From contig CM056742.1 of NCBI GenBank assembly GCA_029851415.1, positions 15,107,736 through 15,171,735 of the forward strand: a stretch of DNA of 64,000 nt, given 5' to 3'. The translations under genes were made by a program, and so were the position numbers. Positions 1 to 11,876 of this stretch are shown here, piece after piece; within the stretch, counting starts at the first letter, position 1; each line of letters starts with the position of its first letter. The notes under the pieces were generated by a model that saw only the letters and a list, made by a program, of their open reading frames with translations, was not told the DNA's origin and made no database searches. The stretch is from Eretmocerus hayati (lineage: Eukaryota; Arthropoda; Insecta; Hymenoptera; Aphelinidae).

Positions 1-660
1 CCACGCGTAACGATGTCCACCGTAGCGCCCGCGAGAAGCTTCTTTCGCGTACGCTGAATTTCCCAGATAGGAAGAAAGAGACCTTCTTCTCGTAATCGTA
101 TAATTGAGAAGCTGACAAAGTATCTGGAGAAAGTGGGAAATTTCCGTGTTCGCGGGCGACTTTCCTCTTCGCGCATGCGACAGTTTCCATTCTCTAACTT
201 GTCTGTCGAGGTAATTTCGAATTTCGCGCGCGCTATGTGAGTAATTTTCGCGTACGCGAAAGATATCAATCCAAGCTCGACCGCCACGAGTTTCGAACTT
301 TTGCGTGCTGAAGTGAAAAATCTTTGCGAACACGAAATTTCCCCAACCTGAACTCGTTTGGGCCGAATTTTGGATTACCGCGCACGCGGAAAATTTTCCG
401 GCCTCAAGTGACCTGGTCCGAGTTTCGGATCTTCGCGTGCAAATAGCGATCGCACAAGAAAATTCAACACTTTCCTGGATCTCTGAACTTTCTTCAATAC
501 CACTGTAAAATTCGTCATTGCCAGTCATAATCAACTATCACGATGCTTCGCTATCTATGAGACTGAGTATTACAACAATAGGGAACCATCATTCCTGATG
601 CACAAAAATTGTTGTCTAACAATCATTCGAATTGATTAGTAATTATTGAAGCATATGCTC
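1..660. repeat. Diverged CG-rich repeat sequence
   Basis: This stretch is scattered with GCGCGAA and CGCGTACGC words, including one exact copy of the palindrome TTCGCGTACGCGAA at 247-260 that recurs in the satellite at 2.0-2.9 kb. No clear tandem period or open frame is visible. I read it as eroded satellite-related DNA; the last 150 bases are ordinary AT-rich sequence. Confidence 0.45.
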
Positions 661-2037
661 AGCTCCTCGTCGGACAGCCAGACCCGATGCGGAGAGCCTC
701 AAACCCTGCAGCGGCTGCGCATGTCTTGCATTTGAGTTGCACGGACTTCATCCTGCCGTTGCGATGAGTGAGCCTCTAGAACCACAGGAAAATTGGGAGA
801 TCGAGATTCCTCAGGCCTAAAAATGGCATCAATCGAAAATTCGAATTTCGCGTTGATAACGCATGAGCTCAGTTCGTCGTCGCACAGCCCAACACGATCC
901 GCGTTGGGGTTACACCCTGCAGCGGCTGCGCATGTTTTGTACGACACTTGCCCAAGCTCTTCTGGAGCATTCTACTGGTTTCGTTCTGAATTTGATCGAA
1001 GGTTGTGGTTCTGAACATTCGACATATTTTCAAGATTATTCTACCTTTGGTCTCTATGGCTCCAATACGACAAGAAAAATTCGACATTATTCTGCTGTTG
1101 CTTTGAGTGAGCTTATAGAACCACAGAAAAACTATAGGCGATCAAGATTCCTGAAGCACAAAGAACGGCATCGGACAGAAAGTCGATTTTCACATTGATA
1201 ACGCATGAGCTCAGCTCCTCAGACCCTGCAGCGTCTGCGCATATTTTGCATGACACTTGCCTAAGCTCTTCTGGAGCGTTCTACTGGTTTCGTTCTGAGT
1301 ACTATCGAAGGTTGTGGTTCTGAACATTCGACATATTTTCAAGATTATTCTACCTCTGGTCTCTATGTCTCCGAAACGACAAGGAAAATTCGACTTTATT
1401 CTGCCGTTGCGATGAGTGAGCTCGTAGAACCGCAGGAAAACTAGGCGATCAAGATTTCTGAAGCACAAAAACTGGCATCGGACGGAAAGTTGATTTTCAC
1501 ATTGATAACGTATGAGCTCAGCTCCTCAGACCCTGCAGCGGCTGCTCATGTTTTGCATTTGAGTTGCACGGACTCCATCCTGCCGTTGCGATGAGTGATG
1601 AGCCTCCAGAACCACAGGAAAATTGGGAGATCAAGATTGCTCGGGCCTAAAAATGGCATCAATCGAAAATTCGAATTTCGCGTTGATAACGCATGAGCTC
1701 AGCTCGTCGTCACACAGCCCAAAACGATGCGCGTTGGGCTCACACCCTGCAGCGGCTGCGCATGTTTAGCATGACACTTGCCCAAGCTCTTCTGGTGCGT
1801 TCTACTGGTTTCGTTCTGAATTTGATCGAAGGTTGTGGTTCTGAACATTCGACATATTTTCAAGATTATTCTACCTTCGGTCTCTATGTCTCCGAAACGA
1901 CAAGGAAAATTCGACTTTATTCCGCCGTTGCGATGAGTGAGCTTGTAGAACCGCAGGAAAACTAGGCGATCAAGATTTCTGGAGCACAAAAACTGGCATC
2001 AGACGGAAAGTTGATTTTCACATTGATAACGTATGAG
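660..2037. repeat. Composite tandem repeat, about 5 units of 180-345 bp
   Basis: Five head-to-tail units start near 660, 863, 1204, 1513 and 1691. Each opens with GAGCTCAG followed by ACCCTGCAGCGGCTG and closes with a TTGATAACGCATGAG-like word. Long units (about 310-345 bp) carry a middle block (TTCTACTGGTTTCGTTCTGA and onward) that short units (about 180-205 bp) lack, so the array mixes two unit lengths. Short open frames here exist on both strands and simply repeat with the unit, so I do not call genes. Confidence 0.85.
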
Positions 2038-2943
2038 CTCTATCCCCGATCCGAAGTACGAGGGTACCTTCCGCGTGCGCGAACATCTAGCGGGTCTGCG
2101 TGGACCGCATTTGCTCACGCTAACTCGGAGAGCAAAATACTCGAACGGTGGGTGCACGAAACACTAATACGCGTGCGCGGAGAATTTCGCGTACACGATA
2201 TCGTTGCAAGGCAACCTGCCGAGAATTTCGCGTGAGCGAGGAGAAGACAATTTCGCGTACGCGAATCACTTCTGTTTTCGTGGACGCGACGGTGGCGTGA
2301 GATTCGCTCTATCCTCAATCCGAAGTACGAGGGTACCTTTCGCGTGCGCGAATGGCTAACGGGTCTGCGTAGACCGCATTCGCTGACGATGACACGAAAA
2401 GCAAAATTCTCAATTGTTGGGTGCACGAAACACTAATACGCGTGCGCGGAAAATTCCGCGTACGCGATAACGTTGCAAGGCAACCTGCCGAAAATTTCGC
2501 GCGAGCGAGGAGAAGACACTTTCGCGTACGCGAAGCACTTCTGTTTTCGCGTACGCGAAGCACTTCTGTTTTCGCGTACGCGACAGTGGCGTCGGATCCG
2601 CTCTACCTTCAATTCGCAGTACGAGGGTACACTTCGCGTGCGCGAATAACTAGCGAGTCTGCGTAGACCGCATTCGGTAACGATGACATGAAAACCAAAA
2701 TACTCAATTGTTGGGTGCACGAAACACTAATACGCGTGCGCGGAACATTCCGCGTACGCAATAACATTGCAAGGTACCCTGCCGAGAACTTCGCGCGAGC
2801 GAGGAGAAGACACGTTCGCGTACGCGAAGCACTCCTGTTTTAGCGTACGCGACAGTGGCGTGGGATCCGCTCTATCCTCATTCCGAAGTACGGGGGTACA
2901 CTTCGCGTGCGCGAACAACTAGCGGGTCTGCGTAGACCGCGAT
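2038..2943. repeat. 269-bp satellite, about 3.3 copies, with palindromic core
   Basis: Unit landmarks CCGAAGTACGAG occur at 2051, 2320, 2614 (as TCGCAGTACGAG) and 2883, giving periods of 269, 294 and 269 bp. The 294-bp unit contains an extra 25-bp duplication carrying one more TTCGCGTACGCGAA palindrome (copies at 2252, 2521, 2546, 2571 with last base changed, and 2815). Each unit also has GCGTGCGCG words. It abuts the preceding array directly at about 2038. Confidence 0.9.
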
Positions 2944-4259
2944 CACTAAAAGCCAAAGCCCAGGTGTCCATTATACATTTTCATTCAGTCTATGCCCCTA
3001 TGACAATCAGGAGTATTCTCGGAATCGTACTGTAGTCTAGTTCCTGACATCGCTGCAGGAAATATCAGTACGGAGTAATGAGTCTGATGGTTGCTCTCTC
3101 ACATGATTCGAACTTTTAGGGAGCTTTATGCATTGTTTCAATATTAAAAAAATAAATTATGGGTCCCTGAATCACGCTACCCAGCATCCAACGCGATCAC
3201 AACCGATGCAAAATTTAGAGTTCGAATCGGGGTTTCGCGAGTTCTGCAATCATGAGGATCATAGCAATTCATTATTATGTAGATGACTTATCATTTAAGC
3301 CCACGGAGAGGTCTGTGCAGTATCAGTACAATTTCTTACAAACGCGATGATTCAGTAATTGAGCGCGCGCAAGAAATGATGTGACGTATCATATGATTTA
3401 TCGCGTACGCGAAACCCAACTCCATTGACTCACCTCAACAGCACTAATCCCTGGCACTTAAGTAGAGGATCACTGACGAAACTCCAAATCAGGTCGATTG
3501 AATCAGCTAATCCCCTAGCCTAAGTGAAGAAATGAGGCATGACCTCTTGCGAGCAAAAGGGTCACTCGGAGAACTTAAAATAGCTCGATCCGCATTGGGT
3601 CCGCTACCTTGTCCGCACTGAGCCTCCGCGGACGACAGCTCAAGCCACGTTTCACAGCAGAAAATGAACATTCCCAACGAGGCAATTTGACAGGAATGCT
3701 CCTCGAACGACGAAAAAAATTAAATACAACACAAGCACGTGGCATCATCTCGCATAAGCCGGTCGCGGGCCATGCAATTGGTGTACCGAAAACATGGCCC
3801 GCAGCAGACACATCGCATCATCTGTACCGCGTTATCTGCTACGAGATTTCTGCTACGATACGGCATGCCCACCTTCTGCTGCAGCGGCCAAGGCCAAGGC
3901 CACGGTTGTCTGTTTGTCGGCTCTCGACACGCATGCCACACGACATTATTCCACACACCTTATTATTCAACAACACTCTCCGCGACTCCCACAACACCAA
4001 AATTCAATCTCGAACGCGAAAAGCACTGCGTCGTTGCCTCTGCAGAAGCGCGCATGGACTTATGCAATGCCGCTGCCACCGCACCCGCCGAAGACACGGC
4101 TCTCACAAAAACGCGAACGCCCCAACACGCACAGCACACCTAATTAATTTTTAATTTCCCGACACCAACAGCTCGCGCAAAGTAATCACGGTTCACAATC
4201 AACACAAGAGCAGCCGAAAAACACACCCCTCCGAGCCATAACCAAGCAGAATACACAAT
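2944..4259. other. Unannotated, no supported gene
   Basis: I see no repeat array or coding exon. One more CGCGTACGCG palindrome lies at 3402-3411. A 181-codon open run at 3609-4154 begins with TTG, is arginine/histidine rich, and overlaps other open runs on both strands, which is what GC-richer non-coding DNA gives. Confidence 0.4.
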
Positions 4260-4310
4260 GTAACGCTTCAGTGTAATGCTAGCCGTTAAGCATTACACAC
4301 CAAGCGTTAC
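4260..4310. other. Imperfect hairpin, 9+10 bp stem
   Basis: GTAACGCTT (4260-4268) pairs with AAGCGTTAC (4302-4310), and GTGTAATGCT (4271-4280) pairs with AGCATTACAC (4289-4298). A 2/3-nt internal loop lies between them and the terminal loop is 8 nt. It could be a small structured RNA or a remnant of a short inverted-repeat element; nothing shows transcription. Confidence 0.6.
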
Positions 4311-4783
4311 TGACATAACGCTAAAAAATACGTTTTTTCACACGACAGTTACAAACTCAGGAAACCGTAACAAAATCTCTCGATCTCACCAATCGAAATA
4401 ACAAAATCACCGCTACCCAATTTTATCGGGGTGTACGCGAATTCTGGAACAGGTTGTATTCTCGAGTATACACATTGCTCTCAAAGATGTCAAACTTATA
4501 CAAAATGGAATCTGTATAAGAAGTACATACAAAAATTCGAAAAAGCTGTCATGCGAATCTATTTCATAGGTCAAATGAAGTCTTTTTGAAATTTCCTATA
4601 GTCTTTGCAAAAATTTTCTGGACTGCGGTGTGTAAATGAGCTCTATCATACGATTAGGATCATGCTGGAATGTTAGACCAGCGGATTATCGATTCAATCG
4701 TGCTGAACCTTCTGAACATAACGGCAATTTTTTTACTTTCCTGGATGCACTTAGGATCTGAAGCCTGTGTTCCAGATTCGTCA

Positions 4784-5232
4784 CCGCAAGGGGGGTTGGG
4801 GTATGGCGCCTCATGCCTGGGGTGTGACGACCCTCCTGCCACAGTTACCGCCCGCCGGAGCGAGGAGACCGCACATCTCCATCCGGCACCACGGGAGTGG
4901 GTGAGTCTAGGGACTCGAATTGGAATCGCCCTCGGGCGATAACAATGCGAGCCCGTAAGACTCATCCATCATCCCGAGGGACTCTTTGGGCTCTCAGGAA
5001 GTCTAAAAGAGTCCCAAAACCCCCCACCGAGGGGTGGGCATCGGTCTTGTGCTGGGGGTCGTGCCCGAAAATCGGTAGTCGGAGTGGAGGACTGAGCCAT
5101 CACCGAGCCTGGCTCGGTGTTGGTCATCCTCCAACCCGACGCGCTGGCAGGGCGTATCCCTGCCCCGCGCCCATGGGGGCAACCGGGGTTGAGCCGAAAA
5201 GCAGGGACCCGGTATACAGAAGCCAATATTCC
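4784..5232. mobile_element. GC-rich retroposon with 16-bp target duplication
   Basis: The 449-bp GC-rich block is flanked by identical copies of TGTTCCAGATTCGTCA at 4768-4783 and 5233-5248. Long exact target duplications of this kind are typical of target-primed reverse transcription (LINE/SINE insertion). The body has many short GC-rich words and possible hairpins (for example CCGAGCCTGGCTCGG near 5105) but no poly-A or simple-repeat tail that I can see at either end, and no RT coding. The long open frames across it (4897-5460 on +, 4969-5226 on -) follow from its GC content. Family unknown; a non-autonomous SINE-like element is my best guess. Confidence 0.7.
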
Positions 5233-5395
5233 TGTTCCAGATTCGTCATTCTTTTACTCATTTTGATATGGACTTTTGTTACAAAATTTTATGAGGAGGA
5301 GAACCACCTCTTCGTCGATGAATGCCTTAAAAATGGTATTCTGATATTTATGCTCGTAATTTATTCTCAACACAAGCGTCAATTCAAGTCACCAT

Positions 5396-5440
5396 CTGCC
5401 AGCATAAGCGCCCATTTATTATTGGCGCTTATGCTGGCAG
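5396..5440. other. Perfect 17-bp hairpin
   Basis: CTGCCAGCATAAGCGCC at 5396-5412 is perfectly complementary to GGCGCTTATGCTGGCAG at 5424-5440, with an 11-nt AT-rich loop. It lies 148 bases past the right target duplication of the retroposon. No other copy is seen in the window. It may be a structured RNA, a cruciform-forming site or the remains of a tiny fold-back element. Confidence 0.75.
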
Positions 5441-5689
5441 GTATTGGCTCTTGTGTGTAGTCAAAATTGCGATGGAACCACTCAAAAAATGTTTCGACCA
5501 AGCCACCCAATCGGCGAAGACGGGTAGTTGAAACCCGCGATTAGTGAAAAACGGTTTATTTTCATCGTCCGCGAACACAGGTCATCCGCGTATGCCGAAT
5601 CCACAAATAACGGGGTTCACCTGGATCTTCGCCTAATTTCAAATTTGTGGAATAAAAACTGAGAAAAAATGAGTTGTCTTCAGAAATTG

Positions 5690-6295
5690 GGTTAACTTTG
5701 GGACACTTGATCATGTTTTCTCGACCACTTTCCAATGACTAAATCCTCATCGAATTCTATTATTTCAAGTAGCCGTTTATGAGAGCTTCAAAATGAGCTG
5801 AGGAACGTCTCATTTCGACCCACGGATGCCGATTTATGGCAATTTTTGTCAGAAACTGACTATGAAGGTATTTTTCTCTTTAATACGTTACCGTGGCGAG
5901 AGCAGTGTGGTATGCTGATGGTAGTTTTACGTTATTAGAGAAGTCAGATTCAACCAAATGGACTTCTACAACAGGTCAATAGATAGCCAAGACACCCAGC
6001 TTTCGATTAATGATGGTGGGAATTATTTGCATGATCTACTTCACAGATAAAATAGCGAATAAATGCTAAGTAACAATTCCGGTCCCAAAGTTACCCCCAA
6101 ACCGGTTCAACTTTGAGACACGACTGAGAGCGCTCATAGCTCCGACCAGAGATATCAAATTCGAAAGCTGAAACTGTGAGCTTTCGATTGATCTCTGATA
6201 CAATGCTATATTCTGATGCGAGATGTACAAGTTACACGAGTTTTGAAGAGAAAAATGTGATTTTTGTTCCAAAGTTACCCGACTTGACGGCGTTG
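5690..6295. repeat. Dispersed repeat with GGTAACTTTG-type motifs (copy 1)
   Basis: The words GGGTTAACTTTGGGACAC (5692), CCCAAAGTTACCCCC (6085), TTCAACTTTGAGACAC (6107) and CCAAAGTTACCCG (6271) occur in both orientations in this segment. The same vocabulary reappears at 29,990-30,660, indicating a dispersed inverted-repeat family. Exact ends are not defined. Confidence 0.5.
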
Positions 6296-6360
6296 TAATC
6301 ATAATTCTGAATATATTCCTGATTCAAATATCCTATCTATAGGTCTCAATATTCATAGTA

Positions 6361-6809
6361 AGGTAAGTGTACCCAACTTGCCTCCATTAAGCCATTGTCT
6401 CAATAACTTTGGCTAATCTCAATATTTTCCAGCGAACTTCAGCTCATCTCAAAGCTTGTCACAAGACCTACAAAACGAGCTGAAATACGTTCAATCTAAA
6501 TAATCAAAGCCATGTTATCACAATTCCCCTAGAAAGTGATTTTTTGCGAGTTTGCGAAATGGTGTGCCCAACATGCTTCCATCCTTCAAAACAATGTGGA
6601 TGGGCGATAAAGTGCACGAAATTAATTTTCGTTGCCGTCTAAGCACATTTGGAGTTTTTCGCCGGTCAAAAACACTATTACCAAGCTATTTTGACGCGAT
6701 AAGTACCTTCTAAGTGGTGAAAAATGATATACTGCACGCTGTTTCGTGATAAAAAAGATAAGAATGAAGATAATGAAGATAACCACTTGGGGTGTGTTGG
6801 GTACACTCC
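6361..6809. mobile_element. MITE-like element, GGTAAGTGTACCCAAC family, copy 1
   Basis: The left end AGGTAAGTGTACCCAACTTG and right end GTTGGGTACACT are inverted copies of the terminal motif shared with elements at 11.9, 37.7, 42.4, 48.4 and 50.9 kb. The interior has no coding capacity. The right end lacks the last bases of the motif, so this copy is probably decayed. Confidence 0.6.
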
Positions 6810-8692
6810 GATGTTGGCCTTCACGTTTTATAACTAATCTCCGTCTTTTGGATATAGAATAGTCCTAGATCGGAATTTTGCATTTTCAACAAGAGGATTT
6901 TGATCCCTTCAAAAAAGAATCGAATGCATTGAGGTACGTTGAGATTGGCCGCACCTAGAAATTTTTGGCATCCATTTTACTAAACGTTATTCCAACGGCT
7001 ATTTCATACCACATGCAACCTTGTCATTTGCGGTTATTCCTTCATGGAAAAAACGCGTTATACCTGCTACCTAAACAAGAAAATTTTATATGGATAATGT
7101 TGCCCAAATTCCGTTTTCATTGCGCGGATCTAGGCATGGATAAATTCGAGATTGTCGAGAATGGAGAGTTTAGCATAAAAAAATAATTCAACCACGTATT
7201 TTTGGTTGAGTTCACGTTGCTTGTTGATAACCATATCGAGTGCAGAACGAGGTGCAGAAATCACACCGATGAGTCTGCTTTCTACAGTCGTTGCTCTGGA
7301 CTTGGATGCTTCAGAGATACTTTTTAAACAATCTTCATCAATTTTCGTGATTTGACGGGGGCAAAATACACAATTTACGCGTGTTTCATGTCATGTGGAA
7401 TTCGTTACTTTTGTGTAAAATAAACTTAGTTGCTGCATCACGCATTCGCGTGCAGTAAGCTGAAGTGATATTCCACAGTGAAATATCAGCCCAAAAATGG
7501 CGCAAATGAGTTCAATGAATGCGAGTTCGAGTCAAGCGGTGCTCGAAATAGTATATTTCGATACAAGAGTGTAGAAATGTTTTTTACAGCACTCTAACCT
7601 AAAAACCGCAACTTTGAACATGGTTTTTGGATTCTCGTGCTATAAGATTTCGTATGAAACTGCGTGCAGATAGGTAGTTTTGTTTCGAAGGACTGATAGC
7701 AGTCGCTTCGCTCGTGCCGTAAACAGTCCTTCGTACAAAACTACCCATCTACGTTCAGTGTCATAATATACTGTTCACGTTCGAGTGAAGGGTTTCCGAC
7801 CCGAGCCGCAAGCGAGAGTCAGGATCATCTCGAGGATGTGAAAAAATTGTATTCCTACGTGTCGTACTATGGTTTTTGATTAATGTATGTAAGTAAAAAA
7901 CTACGAAATGTGCAAAAAGTATACTTTTACGCACAGTGTATCAAGAATAATACATAATTGTATATATCCTCAAATTTCATAGCTAACACAATATTCGATT
8001 TATCGTTCGAGAAATCTTTCAAACAAAAACATCAAAGACCATCAGAAGAAATTCCTCCCGGGGAAATGTTATCGATTTCATAAACTTCAATATAAACCGA
8101 AATCAAATTTTTGAGGAAAAGTCATCACTGCGTACACTATAGATTATGAATTTTACTCATAAGAAAATTCAGAATCAGTGTATGATTTTTTCTCCAATGA
8201 TCGATTCTATTTAAGTTGAACGAGTCGTTCACCAACCCCTACGCTACACGACTAGATTAATCGATGCTTAAAAGCGCGTTATCTCTGAGTATCATTGATG
8301 CAATTATCATTCTGACCCAGCAATCCCGTGGCGTGCTCACTGCTATTAATGCGTCGGAGAAGATTATACACAGTCCGAAACAACTCGGATACTCGAATGG
8401 TTTGTTGTGGGAGTCCATATGAATTTCCTCATCTGCGTATACCGTGCAATTAAACCAGATTTTCGCTGGATTATTCTACCCACTGCATTTGCAGATTCCA
8501 AACGAAATTCAAAGCTCTTTAATCCTGTATCTCCTTGACAATACTTTAACTTTACTACGATATAATATGATGAATTGAGAAATTTTTCGCACCAACTACT
8601 TTCCAAGAAAAAGCCAAAAATGCTCAAAAGAAACCTGCGTATTTCCTTAACGATATTCTTACTCAATAATTGCCATCATTTCATCTTAGAAA
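6810..8692. other. Unannotated AT-rich DNA apart from one hairpin
   Basis: Apart from the hairpin at 7668-7750, no repeat array, RNA gene or convincing exon is visible on either strand. Open frames up to 100 codons (8364-8666, minus strand) look random. Confidence 0.4.
7668..7750. other. Long imperfect hairpin, 28-bp stem
   Basis: The segment 7668-7695 (AGATAGGTAGTTTTG then TTTCGAAGGACTG) pairs with 7724-7750 (CAGTCCTTCG then TACAAAACTACCCATCT) with few mismatches, leaving a 28-nt loop containing CGCTTCGCTCG. The size is in the range of a miRNA precursor but is equally compatible with a short MITE core. Confidence 0.55.
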
Positions 8693-10472
8693 TGATCAAA
8701 ACTGATGTTCATGCACCTCAATGCATCAACGAATATTCAAAATAAAGACGAGTTCTTGGAAAACACTCTGAATAGAATGCACAAACCAAAAGCAGAAATG
8801 GATGTCTGGCTTAATAATCTTGACAAATTCGGGTCATCCTCGAGAAATTTCTAAAAGTAAATGAAGAGCCTCATTATCACATCATTTTTCACTAAGTCTT
8901 CCATTTCGCACATCGCAATGATAGCGGCTGAATACTTCTTCCCAAAGGTCTATAAATCTTTCCAAAAAAGTCCAAATTTCCTTATATGTATCCTTGATTC
9001 AAATCACAAAGACGGCAAGCTAAAGCGAGGTAGAAGTCACGAGAAATATGATTCTGATCGAATAATCCAGAATTTCTTTGAGAACGTCTATCACTGCAAA
9101 GTTAATGATCTGCTAATTGATGAGAAAAGAAAGCAAGCTGTCTTCATTAGTCACGATCTTGCAATATGCTCTTGTTTGAGCAGAAAACTCGTGAACAATT
9201 TCTCATCGGAAGAAAAAATTGTCTACAATTGCAGGTGAGACTCTCCAAGCATGGATATCAAACTTCGTTACGTAAGTCTATAACATTGTTGCTTGAAGGG
9301 CAAAAGAAACTTGGCTACAGTTGTGAAAGACGATACAGGAAGACTCGGATACTCTAAAAGTTCTGCGAACGACTTCTGTGAGCGAAAGAGAAGCGAAGTC
9401 TGTGTTGTATCAATTTATGGTCAAAGGTAGGCTTGTTGGAGCTATGAAGCATAATAAATACGACAAGTAAAAATTGTTTCGCGTGACTGGCAAAATCAGC
9501 CGCAACAATTGAAATGAAACAGAGCTTTTCGTGGAAATGCCCGCAAGAAATTTGAATAAACGATGAATCCAGCCAAGGTAGATGTAGTTGAGGAACGAGA
9601 TTTCACTCTTCATCTTGTATATCGTTGTTCAGAAAAGCTTTTAAACTTTTCCTGGTGAATTTTTTTCTTCGAAAGTTTCCAAAACAACAGATTCTATTGT
9701 AACTTATCAGCATTTGTTAATAGTGAAGAGGAAATTACAACTTTAGCCTTTTTTATAGCTAATCTCGAAGAAAACAAATTTTTCGAGACTTGCCGACGTC
9801 ATCTTTCATTGTTGAATAGGATGAACGTATACAAAGAATCATCAACAAATCATCTTTCATTGTATTTCATTTCAAATATTAAATAGTCAGAATTTTGTGG
9901 ATGTGAGAAAAATTTTTAGGCATGGATGATCGATAACTTATGATTGTAAGCGAATACCTTTTGCCACTCAAAATCTGGACTGCTCAAAGTTTTGAACAAA
10001 AGCCCCTAAAATATATGTACCAGTAACTGATTTCCTACTGTGAATCGTGAATGGAATATATGGGCGTTTCTCTGGAACTTTTACACCGGCTGGAATATAG
10101 CTATGGATGATGATATAAGAGAACAATCAAATCTATCGACCCCAATCGAAGTTAAAATATCATCATCCAAGACTCAAAATGAGATATCTTTGGCCTCTGT
10201 ACGATCAGAAGAAGTTGATTCATTCTAGCTCACTCAAAGAGAGAAAATGTGGGGGAGATCCTGTGGAAATACTTGGTACTCTTGTGCAATCTTACGGATA
10301 TTCTGGCGATGCCGCGCAACTTTTCGGGTTGAATCAAGCTGCATTTGGTGGAGGATATATTGAAGAGAAATGGCCCCGAAGCGCGATGGTGTGCTACCAA
10401 TTCAGCCAAAACTGTATGACTTTGAAAATTGAAGATAAAAAATCAGTCATGTCTCGTTCGACTCAAGGATGA
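8693..10472 (+). pseudogene. Coding-like but disrupted region of unknown identity
   Basis: Several consecutive plus-strand frames with protein-like composition (acidic/lysine runs, few low-complexity tracts) follow each other: 8705-8854; 8861-9238 (125 codons from a real ATG); a frame at about 9300-9429 ending CVVSIYGQR; 9562-9651, which continues past one TGA to about 9885; 10,040-10,228; and about 10,215-10,472. They are in different frames and separated by stops. That suits a decayed gene with several frameshifts, or a multi-exon gene whose introns I cannot place; donor-like sites are present (CAG|GTGAGA at 9235, AAG|GTAGGC at 9427). I recognise no family or catalytic motif. It could also be chance in AT-rich DNA, although the density of long runs on one strand is higher than in the flanks. 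Confidence 0.3.
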
Positions 10473-11876
10473 TTACGCCAAGCTTCTGCCGTGACTCTGA
10501 ACGCAATTTTCGGAATGCATATCTAAAGTAGATGCAATTGCGAAGATTTTGCGACGAGTCTCGTGTTGGTGCGATATTTCTGTCTAGAATACGACCGTTC
10601 TGAAGTGAAATTGAAAAAACGTGACTCACGGAAAAAATTCAGTTTCTCTCATTCCACATTGGCGGATCGAATTCTATGTTGATAAAACCAATCGTGATCG
10701 GATACCCTGACCCTACAAAGCTGCAAAAAGGCCAAGGCATTCGTTGGAATTGTCAATCTAGCAAAATAATTGCTTAGGAAATTCTGGAAAATCGGCGAAA
10801 AACTACTTTTTGTTCGACTTATTAACGTGATTTTGGCGATGCCACTTACTCTATATGAGTTTCAATAGTGGGTTTGTAACTCTCAATACCACACAAATAT
10901 GTGAGCAAAAAGTCCCAGATGTGCTTTGAGCGGTTTTCATTTTTCGTTTTTCAACGGTTTTCAGCAAAGTGCAAAAGTTCCAGAGAAACGATCATATATC
11001 ATAGGTTACGCATACGATATTAAGTCATGAAGAACTTCGATGTTCGTGTCTGACCGAACGTAGACTTTTCTACTTAGAAATTCATATTTTTTCCGATCGA
11101 TACAGAAGACACTGTTTGTAGTATGACTGTCTTCATAATCGCGGTTAGCTGTTCGCGGCCGTACAATAATTGTGTTCGATTCTACTAATCTGCAGATTCA
11201 TAGGTGCTCTCATGGCAAAGTATAACATAAAGTTTCTATGAAGTCATTTAAGGACCACAGATCATGTAAGAAAATTAAAAATTGTAATAACACCGCATTA
11301 ACCTGTAGGAATTCGGGCCGGTAATTATCATGTTTGGAAATTTGGAAATGTACGGTTTCAAGAATTTTTTAGAAATGGAATGTGTCAATATAATATAATA
11401 TAGGCATCTGTCCGATAGTTTATCACCGACTCTCTAATCGTTTGAGAACCAACCTCAGAGCTAGAACTTCCGAGTGAATTCACTTCAGCTTGCCACCGTT
11501 TAGTAGGCTACAACCAATTATATAGATAGTTTCATCGATCGTTTCTACTTCGGGCTCTAAGCTCTGAGCTCTGCGGATTCCATCCTTATCATTCAAAGGT
11601 AGACCACACTTTCTGCCTTGTTTCGACCTTTTTCAAATGACTTATCATGTCAGACGACTCAGTCGGTTTTATTTAACAATTTTTCTACCAGGTAGCGCTG
11701 CCCAGTTTTTTATCTCATTTCTAATCAATGTATTGATTTGAAATGAAAAATCAGAAACGTATCATCAGGCAGTCAGCAATTTTATATGGATAAGTCGTTC
11801 AACATCTCCTAGGGATGTAATTCAGATATCCGAAACCTTTTTGTAACTCAAAGGGGGAAGTCGTGGCTGTTGGTGT
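10473..11876. other. Unannotated AT-rich DNA
   Basis: No repeat structure, hairpin longer than about 10 bp, or exon-like frame was found here on either strand. Confidence 0.4.

Noticed and set aside
863..1198. Open frames of 70-111 codons in the first satellite
   Set aside because: They repeat with each unit, occur on both strands and have no domain.
3600..4140. Possible similarity to inverted 27.2-27.6 kb
   Set aside because: Only short shared words such as CATGCCACAC; no extended alignment by eye.
3609..4154. 181-codon plus-strand frame
   Set aside because: Non-ATG start, overlapping open frames in other phases and on the minus strand, biased composition; no family.
4897..5460. 187-codon frame
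   Set aside because: Runs across both borders of a GC-rich retroposon and through a hairpin; a consequence of low stop density.
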